Assembly (NCBI RefSeq): GCF_032884065.1
Contig: NC_088866.1
Span: forward strand, 34,490,115-34,554,114
Direction of reading: 5' to 3'
Length of the DNA: 64,000 nucleotides
Source: Artemia franciscana
Taxonomy: Eukaryota > Arthropoda > Branchiopoda > Anostraca > Artemiidae
Shown: positions 22,801 through 30,679 of the stretch, one piece after another
How positions within the stretch are numbered: the stretch's first letter is position 1
How the letters are laid out: each line of letters opens with the position of its first letter
Notes under the pieces: model-generated
Seen by the model: only the letters and a program-made list of their open reading frames with translations
The model's database searches: none
Told to the model about the DNA's origin: nothing
Program-made: the position numbers and the translations under genes

Positions 22801-23354
22801 ATGCAATTCACCCCTCCTCCATCCCTACGATAGATCCGAAAAGTCCCTCGAGAAAATTGATGGCCTAAAATACATTTCTTTGTCTTTAGCGTCCTATCCC
22901 AGAAAAAATCCTCTTATCCCCCAAGAGTCAGGCTTATTGGCACCCATATTTATGTTGATTGGTTTTCTCTCTATCTCACCAGTTCTTATTATAAGACAAA
23001 GACCATACCAAATCATGTTCAAAGTTTTTCATCTGATTTTTATACTTCAATTTGCACCTTTTAGCGTAAAAGAGTTTGACTTAAAAAAAAAAAAAAAATA
23101 AAATAGCATCTTAAAAACCTACTAACATACTTGATCTAAAATCAACCAAATTCCTTAAACTGTGGTTAATCTGGTTTGATTAACTCATGAATATGAAAAT
23201 GAATAGATTTGATGCCAGTTTAGAGAATATACAGCAAAACGACTCTTTCCTCCTCTTACCTTCTGTTACTCCTGTTCCATCTAGAACTGTCTCTATCTCC
23301 ACTTCGGCTCCGGTCCCTTCTCTCTCTTTCATAATCTCGACTTGGGCTTCTCAT
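9349..23354 (-). CDS. CNBP: CNBP-type CCHC zinc-knuckle nucleic-acid-binding protein (4 coding exons)
   Basis: Exons 23354-23260, 21709-21504, 15473-15345 and 9551-9349 join in frame (95+206+129+203 = 633 nt, 210 residues plus stop). Each junction has GT/AG borders and completes a split codon (AG|T, G|AT, G|CC). The product has six CX2CX4HX4C knuckles, starting near residues 38, 104, 124, 146, 170 and 191. Residues 57-98 are an Arg/Gly/Asp-rich linker, placed after knuckle 1 like the RGG box of known CNBPs. CNBP-family proteins bind single-stranded DNA and G-rich RNA and act in transcription and translation in nucleus and cytoplasm. Two features are odd. There are six knuckles, whereas vertebrate and fly CNBP have seven. 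A 37-residue Arg/Ser/Asp-rich N-terminus precedes knuckle 1, where relatives begin almost at the knuckle. The ATG has an in-frame TGA four codons upstream. No promoter was recognised. Confidence 0.92.
9832..10292 (+). repeat. Family F, diverged internally deleted copy (CNBP intron 3)
   Basis: Recognisable by 'ttacccatcaaaagttacga', 'atcttaatgaaaatcacaac', 'tcagagaaccctactgt' and 'ggggtgat(a/c)gtatcga'. It ends 'aactgaaagtaaggagtaac' with 'gctctttaggctaaagta'. Compared with copy 1 most of the middle is missing and the terminal hairpin is reduced to one arm. Confidence 0.7.
10741..10830 (+). repeat. 90-base poly(A) tract
   Basis: An uninterrupted run of 90 A within CNBP intron 3. No retroelement body was recognised immediately upstream (10300-10740). 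It could be an expanded A-tail or a length artefact of sequencing. Confidence 0.9.
10831..12279. other. Intronic sequence, no gene recognised
   Basis: CNBP intron 3. It contains C-, G- and A-runs (for example at 11294-11303 and 11581-11598) but no coding similarity that I could support. Confidence 0.4.
12280..12600 (-). pseudogene. Non-LTR retrotransposon RT C-terminal remnant (copy B)
   Basis: The minus strand encodes GTRLTDRISNSKLYEKCRS followed by FRAIMRERLRWLGHVLQMKGR. This is the segment after the reverse transcriptase of RTE-like non-LTR elements (R-L-T-D-R-I-S-N ... R-R-L-R-W-L-G-H-V). It is better preserved than its sister at 5330-5645: about 70 residues are open but no RT domain is attached. 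It is a solo 3' fragment in a CNBP intron. Confidence 0.65.
13400..14905 (+). pseudogene. Degenerate coding-like region of unknown origin
   Basis: Several stretches look like decayed protein. At about 13429-13590 a frame runs from GALKHLRLVGRYSAQQADF to RIVTD. At 14234-14488 it runs through NKQDAQLRIFGDMPNRRYRD and SDSNAITFQETLGSAHLKK. At about 14764-14905 it runs through KPECPSKAVAYQCTNKDAF and ends FPLG. They lie in different frames with stops between. I do not recognise the family. A decayed transposon ORF is the likeliest explanation, given the intronic position and the repeats around it. Confidence 0.35.
15345..15473 (-). CDS. CNBP: CNBP-like gene, coding exon 3 (knuckles 2 and 3)
   Basis: Follows acceptor TACTTAG. 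AT completes the Asp codon begun in exon 2, then VKCYKCNRFGHFAKDC (knuckle 2) and VCYRCSQPGHIAREC (knuckle 3). It ends GATCAAG|GTAAGACG. It is too short for a simple ORF scan but both knuckles are intact. Confidence 0.92.
15474..17217. other. Intronic sequence, no gene recognised
   Basis: Start of CNBP intron 2. No coding similarity or structured repeat was found. The open frames at 16068-16349 on both strands have no recognisable motif. Confidence 0.4.
17218..17505. repeat. Terminal hairpin of family F copy 2
   Basis: Arms of roughly 130 bases around a loop of about 40 bases. The arms match closely, including the copy-specific word gggttgtcccctcc. One block differs: the left arm has ctcaacgcctcgc where the right arm, read in reverse, has ctccgcaatccctcgc. 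Correction between the arms is therefore incomplete here. Confidence 0.8.
17218..18957 (-). repeat. Family F, near full-length copy 2
   Basis: Reverse-complement counterpart of copy 1, in CNBP intron 2. The terminal hairpin is at the left (17218-17505). The 'gttgccctc...ggcaactagaac' and 'ggcactagaacttttcattt' blocks follow, then 'ccatcaga'-type sequence read in reverse. It closes at GGTCGCTCCTTACTACAG and the short stem-loop CAGTTCGTTACCACGAACTG. Length and module order match copy 1, which supports a real ~1.7-kb element unit. Confidence 0.75.
18975..19232 (-). repeat. Miniature derivative of family F (about 255 bases)
   Basis: Begins AACTGAAAGTAAGGAGCGAC and runs through a hairpin half similar to that of copy 2. 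At 19151-19153 (gcgggattccg) it jumps directly into the opposite element end, finishing GGTCGCTCCTTACTACAG plus the CAGTTCG stem-loop. It is a head-to-tail neighbour of copy 2. The internal deletion keeps both inverted ends, as expected of a MITE made from a larger parent. Confidence 0.7.
19805..20250 (+). repeat. Duplicated segment P, copy 1 (CNBP intron 1-2 region)
   Basis: From 'ctgttgatgctttgttactt' to 'aaaattcaaaacacttacca', nearly identical to 24425-24755. It carries about 107 bases (around 19949-20056) that copy 2 lacks. No coding potential was seen. Confidence 0.8.
20251..21503. other. Intronic sequence, no gene recognised
   Basis: AT-rich part of CNBP intron 2 leading up to the donor of exon 2. 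I see no further repeat or coding similarity. Confidence 0.4.
21504..21709 (-). CDS. CNBP: CNBP-like gene, coding exon 2 (knuckle 1 and RGD-rich linker)
   Basis: Opens after acceptor TTTTTTGAAG with T completing a Ser codon, then DGPSVCYRCNRSGHFAREC (knuckle 1). Next comes an Arg/Gly/Asp linker with a repeated RNDRDR(P/Q)(F/Y)GR unit of about ten residues, seen three times. It ends TCTTCAG|GTACAAGT. The repeats in the linker show slippage-type growth. Confidence 0.9.
22511..22912 (+). repeat. Two-unit tandem duplication, about 200-base unit
   Basis: The phrase 'aactggccgtacttgcaggc' occurs at about 22541 and again at 22741. Each is followed by 'aaaatgatcaaga(g/t)gatccc', 'ttggactgc', 'attcacccctcctccatccc' and 'gtcctatcccagaa'. 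The units differ by a few substitutions. Located in CNBP intron 1. Confidence 0.85.
23260..23354 (-). CDS. CNBP: CNBP-like gene, coding exon 1 (RS/RD-rich N-terminus)
   Basis: Starts MRSPSRDYERERRDRSR and is rich in Arg, Ser and Asp. It ends AACAGAAG|GTAAGAGG, a good donor. An in-frame TGA (23364-23366) just upstream supports this ATG if the exon extends that far. A possible acceptor (TTTGACAG, about 23379) suggests a 5' UTR exon further right, which I could not place. The charged RS/RD composition resembles splicing-factor tails and is not typical of CNBP. Confidence 0.8.
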
Positions 23355-24424
23355 TTCGCTACTTCACCACCTCAGTAAACTGTCAAATTTACAAATTTTT
23401 AGGATTAAATAGCCAAACAACTATGGAGATAATTAGTATTTGTTACATTAAATATTAACATCATTAAATGTCTAATAAGGGACACGATATACTAAGAAAT
23501 TGATTAAGTCTCACCAAATTTAGAATTTTTACATTCCAAGCATAATTAGCCTATGTTGAGGGAGGAAACTTACCAAGTATGTTGATGACCCCATGCTAGT
23601 ATGATGATGAACATTAAACAAAAGCAAATTCCTATCAAGCCAAAGAGTACTGCCTCCATCCCTGGACCTGCCATAGCATAAAAGCAGAGAATAGTATTCA
23701 TAGAAAAAAATTTGCCACAAGGTACTAATCAAACAACACACACCTATAACATACTGCATATAAGATAGGGATGAGGAGGGAGGAAATCCCATCTTTTAAG
23801 ACTAGTTTAAAGGATCTCCTCTTTAGAAAAAACAACAAGTTGAAAGCACACTTGTTTTACATTCAAGACACTTAAGGACTTCTTACTATTAAGCAATGGG
23901 TCATACATCTGAAAGTAAACATTATTAAAAATTTGTATTATTTTATCTTTCATCCTGGAGAATCTTAGATCAGTTTCAAACACACATGACAAAATATTTG
24001 TTATACTGTCACACATAAAAATACATAAACAGGGGGGGGGGGCGGGATTTCTTACAAAAAATCAGAAGAACCCACCTTCCAACAAAACCATGGTCTCAAA
24101 ACACCATTCTTGTGCCTTTCTTCTGTTGAAGAACTCTTAGCTTTACGTTAAATATAAAACTCAGGTAAGTACTCACGTATTAGTAGCTCTTTTTGTCATT
24201 TCCATTATAGTTTACAAGTCATGAATCAGCCCAGGGCTCAGCCTTATGAGAACCAATCTGAAGCTTCAAGCAGAGTATGTTGGGATAATACCAACATTGT
24301 CATCAAATTCACTTACAAAAAGAGAGAAATGGATACCCTAAATATAAATCCCCTTTGATTTCCATCAACTCCTGGGCACTCCTTGCATATGAAACCATAA
24401 AAAAAACTAGCAAATGCTTAGATC
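23355..24424. other. Region upstream of CNBP coding start; no promoter identified
   Basis: Should contain the 5' UTR exon or an intron of the minus-strand gene. I saw no convincing TATA/Inr combination. A G-run (24032-24043) is present. The minus-strand open frames at 23529-23792 and 23807-24016 show no known domain. Confidence 0.3.
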
Positions 24425-24755
24425 TGTTGATGCTTTGTTACTTTGTGAATAGGTTCCTTGACCCATAAAAAGCATTAGACCTAGCCTATATTTGACTTTG
24501 AATGGATTTCAGATTTGTTGGATACTGAATAGGGTATTACTCAAAAATGGTTTCTGAACGTGGAAGAAAAAGAAGCAACATCTTATGGAGAAAAGCATTC
24601 TTTATAATTATGTTATTAAATATAGTATTAAAATTTTAATTCCAGCATTAGATTTCAGAATTTAATCTAAATTAAGTTTTAAATTCCCTATTTTGTTAAT
24701 TCTCAGGCAGTTTAAGGAGCCAGAACTAAAAATTCAAAACACTTACCAAGAAATA
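24425..24755 (+). repeat. Duplicated segment P, copy 2
   Basis: Near-identical to 19805-20250 but without about 107 bases. The junction reads gaacgtgg|aagaaaaagaag. The two copies flank the 5' half of the CNBP-like gene in the same orientation. Confidence 0.8.
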
Positions 24756-25769
24756 AACTCTAGTACTTTTCTTTAAAGTTTTGTAGTTATCATATAGAAA
24801 AATAAGCTTGTTTACACGGTGTGGAGCCAACATAGGACGCATAGCAGCAACAATCAATTAGTCTTGCGCAACTGAAAACCCTTTCTGTTCAACACTAGTT
24901 GTCGATAAAGATAGCACTTTTCTCGCCAAAGCTGCAATCTATGACAGCTGTATAGAATATGTTTTTCAGAAGGCAATGGTTGGATTAATCGCATCAACTA
25001 GGATAAGATCTTTCGTCTGCTGTCATGGGCTGCCAAGGCCAGATATAAATCGACTTTACGCCAATTCACATCAGCATTTTCATCCTGTTCTGTATCATTG
25101 CTCTCACACATTTATCTGATCAAACAGCGTCCTTTTTTATGTATGATCATGAGGAGATTTAGAGTTTCAGCTCTTCTGTGAAAATCCCCTAACCATATTC
25201 CCACAACTAATTGGGGTAGCTGATTTGACTGTATAAACATACAGACAAATTTCTACTGCACTAAAATGCTCACCACAAGCTGGAGTGTTGATTGGACAAA
25301 TTCAATTCCCAGGAGATGTGAAAAAGTACCTCATGTCAGTCTCTAGAGTCTTTTGAATCTACACAGTTGTCAAATGTAAATTTTATCTCCATAACACCAC
25401 AGACTATGTCTACCAAACTGTTATATGGGTATTTTCAGAGACAGTCTGTTTAAAAGAGAGCAATAGCAAACAATCAAGAGGCATTTTGGTACTGGCGGGA
25501 TTTTAATCCTTAATCAGCTGGGGATAGGTTTAGAGAATTACACTTCCCCAAAGGTTCTATCTACCACAAAAAATTTAAGGCCAGTAATTACTGAGAAAAA
25601 TCTATCTGGATAAGGACACACTTAGGTTTTAGTCTCTTGATCTTTTGGCCATGTAATCAAAATCACCTGCCTTGGCTTATTCAAGCTTCATGTTGACAAC
25701 ATTGCTGTGGGCACATGATGCCATCAAATAACCTTATAAAAATCACTGCTTAATGGCCATAAACTTCAA
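24756..25769. other. No gene recognised
   Basis: Roughly 1 kb without recognisable coding similarity. It may be the decayed 5' part of the retroelement mosaic that begins near 25770. Confidence 0.35.
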
Positions 25770-26340
25770 TATCTACTAAAGGTTCAGACAGGAGTGCAGT
25801 AGAAGGCTGTGTAATGGATATAAGTTCAGAGCTGTTCAGTACAATCAATGTGATGAATGGCTTTGTACCAAGTGCCTCTTGATGTCAGACGCGGAATACA
25901 ATATTTTGAATAAAATGAATCCTAGATTAGGAAGTGTCTGGGTACACCCTATACATAAGGCCAGTAGTGCCAAACCAAATGTCCAAGATATCCTAAAAAC
26001 CGCATTGAATGAGCACCAAGAGGAAATTTAAGTAAATTTTTGCTCACTCAAGCAAGACTTGAGTACACTCTTGGACTCCATGGGAACCAAAATTAAGAAC
26101 TCAAGGAAAGTGTCCAAACAAAAGTGTCTATTTAAATCTGTGGACATAGCAGGCTGTGTTGTTGCTGAGAAAATGGAACCAAATATTTCCAAAATTGTCA
26201 GGCAAGAACAAGATAGATACAACTATAGCCTGAACCCCATTGCATATGGCATACCACCTCAGGCAGACACTGCACATTTCATATGAAAATTTCTAGAGGA
26301 TAAGTTAAAGGTCAATGTTGGTAATATTATGAACATTTGA
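25770..26340 (+). pseudogene. Non-LTR ORF1 remnant with PHD-like zinc finger
   Basis: The plus strand reads VQYNQCDEWLCTKCLLMSD, then VWVHPIHKA. This resembles the PHD-type finger (C-x2-C-x-x-W-x-C-x2-C ... VW-x-C) in ORF1 of several CR1/Jockey-group elements. Next come a hydrophilic stretch with STLLDSMGTKIKNSRK, FKSVDIAGCVVAEKMEPNIS and NPIAYGIPPQ. In-frame stops and lost finger cysteines show it is decayed. Identification is by motif only. Confidence 0.45.
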
Positions 26341-27369
26341 TGTTTGCCAAAAGCAATAGTGAGCCAAGTGATATCTAGCATGCAGGAGCCTTCCTATCCT
26401 GCATGACTAGCAAAGCTGAAACTCCCAGCAGTTGTAAACAGGAGAAATAGAGGTGATGCAATTCTAGCCTTTAAGTTAATAAGGGCTTATACTCTCCTGG
26501 CATTATGCTGTTATGTCTTCCAGTGTTGAATCCTTCAAGTCTACAGTTGACAAAGACTAGTGCAGGAAGCCATGTCTCTCAGTGTGGGATTTACTTAACA
26601 AGTTGAGTCACCATCTTCATTGACCAGTGTTCTAATTCAAGAACTAGAGGTCATCACCAGAAACTTGTTACACAGTCTGCACTCAATTCTTTTCTTCAAG
26701 AATTGTCAACAGTTGGAATAAACTCTCCAAAGAAACAGTTATTCTCAAATCTGTGAACATTTTCAAATGAAGACTGGAGGATGAGTGGTCCTCCAGGGGG
26801 TGGAAACTCAACTGGGAAGCTATTGATCATCCTACTGCACCTGCTCACTAAAGAATTTTGAAAATAACTCAAATAATTAAATCTGGAGCTCCTCAAAGAG
26901 GAATCCTTAGATTATCCCAAGCTGCAATATAAGGTAAAAGCACAAAACTCCCCAGATTCCAGAACCCCTATCAATTAGTTCAAGCAAGGCAAAATTCTTA
27001 AGCCCTCCCACACCAAAAAAGGCAATGGTGGAGGAGATAAACAGACATGCATCTACAGCTGAGCATGATTTATTAATTAGAAAAGGGGTCATTGTTGTAA
27101 AAATAGTGCCCTCAGGATTACCAGTACAACCACAGCAGATGGAGTGCTAAATCTAGAACCGTGTCATAAAAACAGTGTGATTAGGGAGCTGGAGAGCATT
27201 TGAAGCTCCACAGACTCTACAAATTATGACAGTGAAAAACTAACCAATGATGTTTTTTGTGCCAATTTGGGGAGTGAAAGCAAAAAAACTGTAATTCAAC
27301 TTGCTGCTGTTGGTAACATGGTTGTTAAGATAATCAAATTTGAAATGTAATTTGTGTGCTTTACATAAA
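26341..27369. other. Decayed retroelement interval
   Basis: Between the ORF1-like and endonuclease-like fragments. Scattered coding-like phrases on the plus strand are broken by many stops. No separate feature can be supported. Confidence 0.3.
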
Positions 27370-27865
27370 TTTTGATACTCTTGCTCCAAAGCTTGCTGAA
27401 CTAAAAGCTTTTTGTTTTAATTTTGATGCAGACATTATTTCTGTATGTGAAATTTGCCCCAAAAATTCAGTGTATAAGCTGGAAGAATTGCTTGGATATC
27501 CCTAAGTTTTATAGAGGAGTAGCTCATACTGCAGAACTTGACTGAGAGCTAAAATCATGAGTTACCCTCTTATTTACTCTATCACTAGTTGAGTTGAAAA
27601 TTTAGGTTTGAAACTTCATGTTGAATCAGAATCCTTCATGTTGGGTGTGACTTACCAAATTCCATTGGCCCCTTATTAATTTATTTCACACCTATTCACA
27701 TCTGACTAATTATGCAAAATTAATTCACATAAGCATTCAACTGTTCTTCTGTTTGGTAATTTCAAAATACATGATGTTGATTGGGTAGAAGGAATAGGAT
27801 ATCTTATCTTGTGTAACCACAAATTCCCTTGTCAACACTCTACTGACACAGATTGTACACCAAGA
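27370..27865 (+). pseudogene. Non-LTR endonuclease (EEP) remnant
   Basis: The plus strand reads NFDADIISVCEICPKN then YKLEELLGY, the usual start of an apurinic-type endonuclease (D-I-I-x-x-C/T-E). Further on comes LFGNFKIHDVDWVEG, where an active enzyme would have GDFN. Numerous stops. Same orientation as the ORF1 remnant, so both probably come from one old insertion. Confidence 0.5.
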
Positions 27866-27879
27866 TTGTATTCAAGTGG

Positions 27880-28225
27880 CGAAGTTCCCTCGTCCCCCCT
27901 TTGCAGGTCATGTAATCTCAAAATGAAACAATAGATCATTGCCTATTTGAATGTAATATGCTGACGTCTACACAGTATACCCTGCAATGTAAAATGTTAG
28001 AATGCTTCAAACACCACAAAATTCCACTAACAGCCAAGAGTCTCTCTGACCATACTTGCACACAGAGCACAGAGCTCAATATATATTCTCTTATAATTCA
28101 ACTGCTAGCATCAAAAGATATACTACAAGAAATCTGAGCAGATACAAATTATAGAAGACAAACCACCTCCATAGCTCTGTCGACCTCACAGAGTGAGTCA
28201 AAAGGAAAAGGGTTGAATAGTATCT
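27880..28225 (+). pseudogene. Non-LTR ORF2 C-terminal zinc-knuckle remnant
   Basis: The plus strand reads PLCRSCNLK, then after one altered base DHCLFECNMLTSTQY. The spacing C-x2-C-x8-H-x4-C is the C-terminal knuckle of Jockey/CR1-group ORF2 proteins. It lies between endonuclease and RT fragments in the wrong order, so it belongs to a different insertion. Confidence 0.5.
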
Positions 28226-28269
28226 ACTGAAAAGCCCCCGTCTGCTGAAGAAGAAGACACCAGCCAACA

Positions 28270-29100
28270 CAATTCAGGCACAATCAGCAACCCTATATGC
28301 TGATGACTTCAAGCTCCTAGAACTGACCCAAAGTAACCTAGATTAATTGACTATGCAAGTAGATCTGAACAAATTATCCAGATAATCATTGGACTAGTGT
28401 CTTCAATTTAATGCCTCAATAATGTAAAGTCCTATATTTTGCACTCAACAATCCAAAACATTCACATCACATGGGAGATGCTCACATTAATGCTGTCACT
28501 AAGGAGAGGGACTGGGGGGTCATTGTGGAGAGTGAGTTAAAGTTTCTCAGCCACATACAAGCTCAAGTTTTAAAGCTAAACTGAGCCCTTGGGTTCATAA
28601 AATGAACATTCACCACAAGGAAGTCATTTTTGATTATGAAACTATATAAAGCCATGGTCTATCCTCATCTGGAATTTGGCATGACCCTAGCTTCTCTCCT
28701 CACTATAAAATGGATGTGAAGGTACTTGGGTGTTCAAAGAATGGTGACAAAGCTAATCCCTGCATGACAAGACAAATCCTAAGAGGAAAGTCTCAATTCA
28801 CTGAACTCCCTACTTTAGTATACAGCAGGGAAAGAGGAGACACAATGATGACTTGTATCTTCCTAGAAAATGACCTCTCAGGTTGTATTTTCTCCCTATC
28901 TTTCTTAACAATCACAAGAGAATACACCAAGAAGCTGCATCTCCCCCCCCCCTGTATTGTATCAAGCAAGAGCTTAAACAGTCCTTCTCAGCCTGCTCTG
29001 TCTTACTCTGAAACCACTATCTAGTCTCAAGAACTAGAAGCCTTCAAGAAAGGATTTAATCAAGACGTGGCCAATGCTGAATAGAGGCTGAACTAGCATG
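28270..29100 (+). pseudogene. Non-LTR reverse transcriptase remnant (YADD region)
   Basis: ATLYADDFKLLELTQS at about 28288-28335 is RT motif C. It is followed by KERDWGVIVESELKFLSHIQ (thumb segment, D-x-G-V-x-x-x-x-x-L-K-F) and KLYKAMVYPHLEFG. The end runs through SFSQPALSY-like and EAFKKGFNQD sequence. Several stops and frameshifts. Same clade as the fragments at 29254-30177 and 30680-33060. Confidence 0.6.
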
Positions 29101-29253
29101 TCAGATCACAACCCAGAAACACCACCAGCAAGATTTTCTACAGGAGGTTCAACACTATTTTATCTTGCTGGAAATGCAATTTAAGGTAGAAAGTATCAGA
29201 GGCTTCTAATATAGGACATTATTTGCATAGGGTTAGATAGTTGTGGTTGGCTG

Positions 29254-30177
29254 ATGGTTAAGACTAGACCAGTTAGGATTGACATACTAAAATCTAGGGA
29301 AACATCTGGTTGTTTAACATTTAAATTTAGACAAAAGTTACCTCTACACCCTAGCCTATTTAATACAATTATACTGCTTCACAACACTTGTCTTAGGTTA
29401 AACCTGCCCAAGGTTAACTATGTTATTCAGGACAAGCTGGGCAAAACACACACTATGCCAGTCAAAGATAAAGAAAAAGACCTTGACATCATCATAGATG
29501 ACAAGCTCAAATTTCACCTCCAAACTAAAACAGCAGCCAACAAAGCTAATGGGGTACTGTCCTTGATCCATCAATCCTTCAAGTACTTCAGCAGGAAGAC
29601 ACTCACCTAGCTGTACAAAACTCTAGTCCAGCCAATCATCGAGTATGGAAGTATAGCCTGGGGGCCATCCTACATTGGGGACTGCACAGCCATGGAAAAG
29701 GTTCAATGTAGAGCAACCAGAATGATGCCAGGCCTAAAAGGGAAGCTATACAAAGACCACCTAAAAACTCTTGAGCTGCCAAGTCTGTCATACATACATA
29801 AGCAAGGAGATGCCATCCAGATGTTCCAAGATGAAAGCCAATATAGAAAACCTGCCCTTCAAAAAGATCTTCAGGAAAACAGCCATAAACTGAACCAGAG
29901 GCCACCCAGAAAAGGTGTACAAGCTAGAAGCCAGAAAACATGGCTGCTTGAGCAGCCAACACATGGAACAACCTGTTTGAACATGCCATCCAAGCACCAA
30001 ACATCAATAGCTTCAAAAACAGAGTTGACAAGCCCTGGGAGAAGCACAACAACAAATTCAATGCATTTGCTGAGTGGTCAACATCTTAAAGATCAATTGA
30101 CTACAAACCCATCAAGCAAACAGAGGGCACTGAACAGACAGGTCAACTGCAGGATGGTGCTGAACAAATTTAAGTAA
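29254..30177 (+). pseudogene. Non-LTR RT thumb/C-terminal remnant
   Basis: Contains KEKDLDIIIDDKLKFHLQTK, HQSFKYFSRKTLT, a stop, LYKTLVQPIIEYGSIAWGP, a frame-compatible run through QCRATRMMPGLKGKLYKDHL, and a basic C-terminus ending VNCRMVLNKFK. The order matches the end of a CR1/Jockey-group ORF2. The catalytic palm is missing and one stop interrupts it. The final ~100 residues are open but may be frameshifted relative to the family. Confidence 0.6.
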
Positions 30178-30679
30178 CTAAGTAAGTATGTCTATCATTA
30201 GGATATGTTGTTCTAACTTTAAAATCCTCTGTTGAAGATTAGACAGTATATTCTAAGCTTAGGCTCAAGCTTTAAGTGTTTGATCAAGATTAAGCTCTAA
30301 TGTTGCCTATTACCATAATTGAAATTGTCAGTGTTGTATATATATAATGTTCAAGCTAACCACATACTTGTTGAGAAGGTTTTTACATATTCAATGGTGA
30401 AACAATCTACTTTCTAGGTAGTATTATAGAGATTTTATAATGATTTAGCTGTTAAAAGAGTGGATTGTGGAAACTTGTGAAATATTCACTCTGATACCAT
30501 GTAATAGATATAATCTATTAATTAGGTATAACCTATAAATTAAAATGCTAATTTAGTTTTCAGTAAAGAAAACTTGGCACTAGCCTTTTAGATAGATGTT
30601 GTATAGCCTATTACAAATGAAGAATCGCTGTTAGTGTTTTCTTACTTTTTCAGGTTTTGGACAAACCTAGGCTAAGCTA
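30178..30679. other. No gene recognised
   Basis: AT-rich gap between two oppositely oriented non-LTR remnants. Probably their 3' UTRs or older unique DNA. Confidence 0.35.

Noticed and set aside
22781..23101. 106-codon plus-strand frame near CNBP
   Set aside because: Lies across the 200-base tandem duplication and ends in a poly(A) stretch encoding Lys only. No motif.
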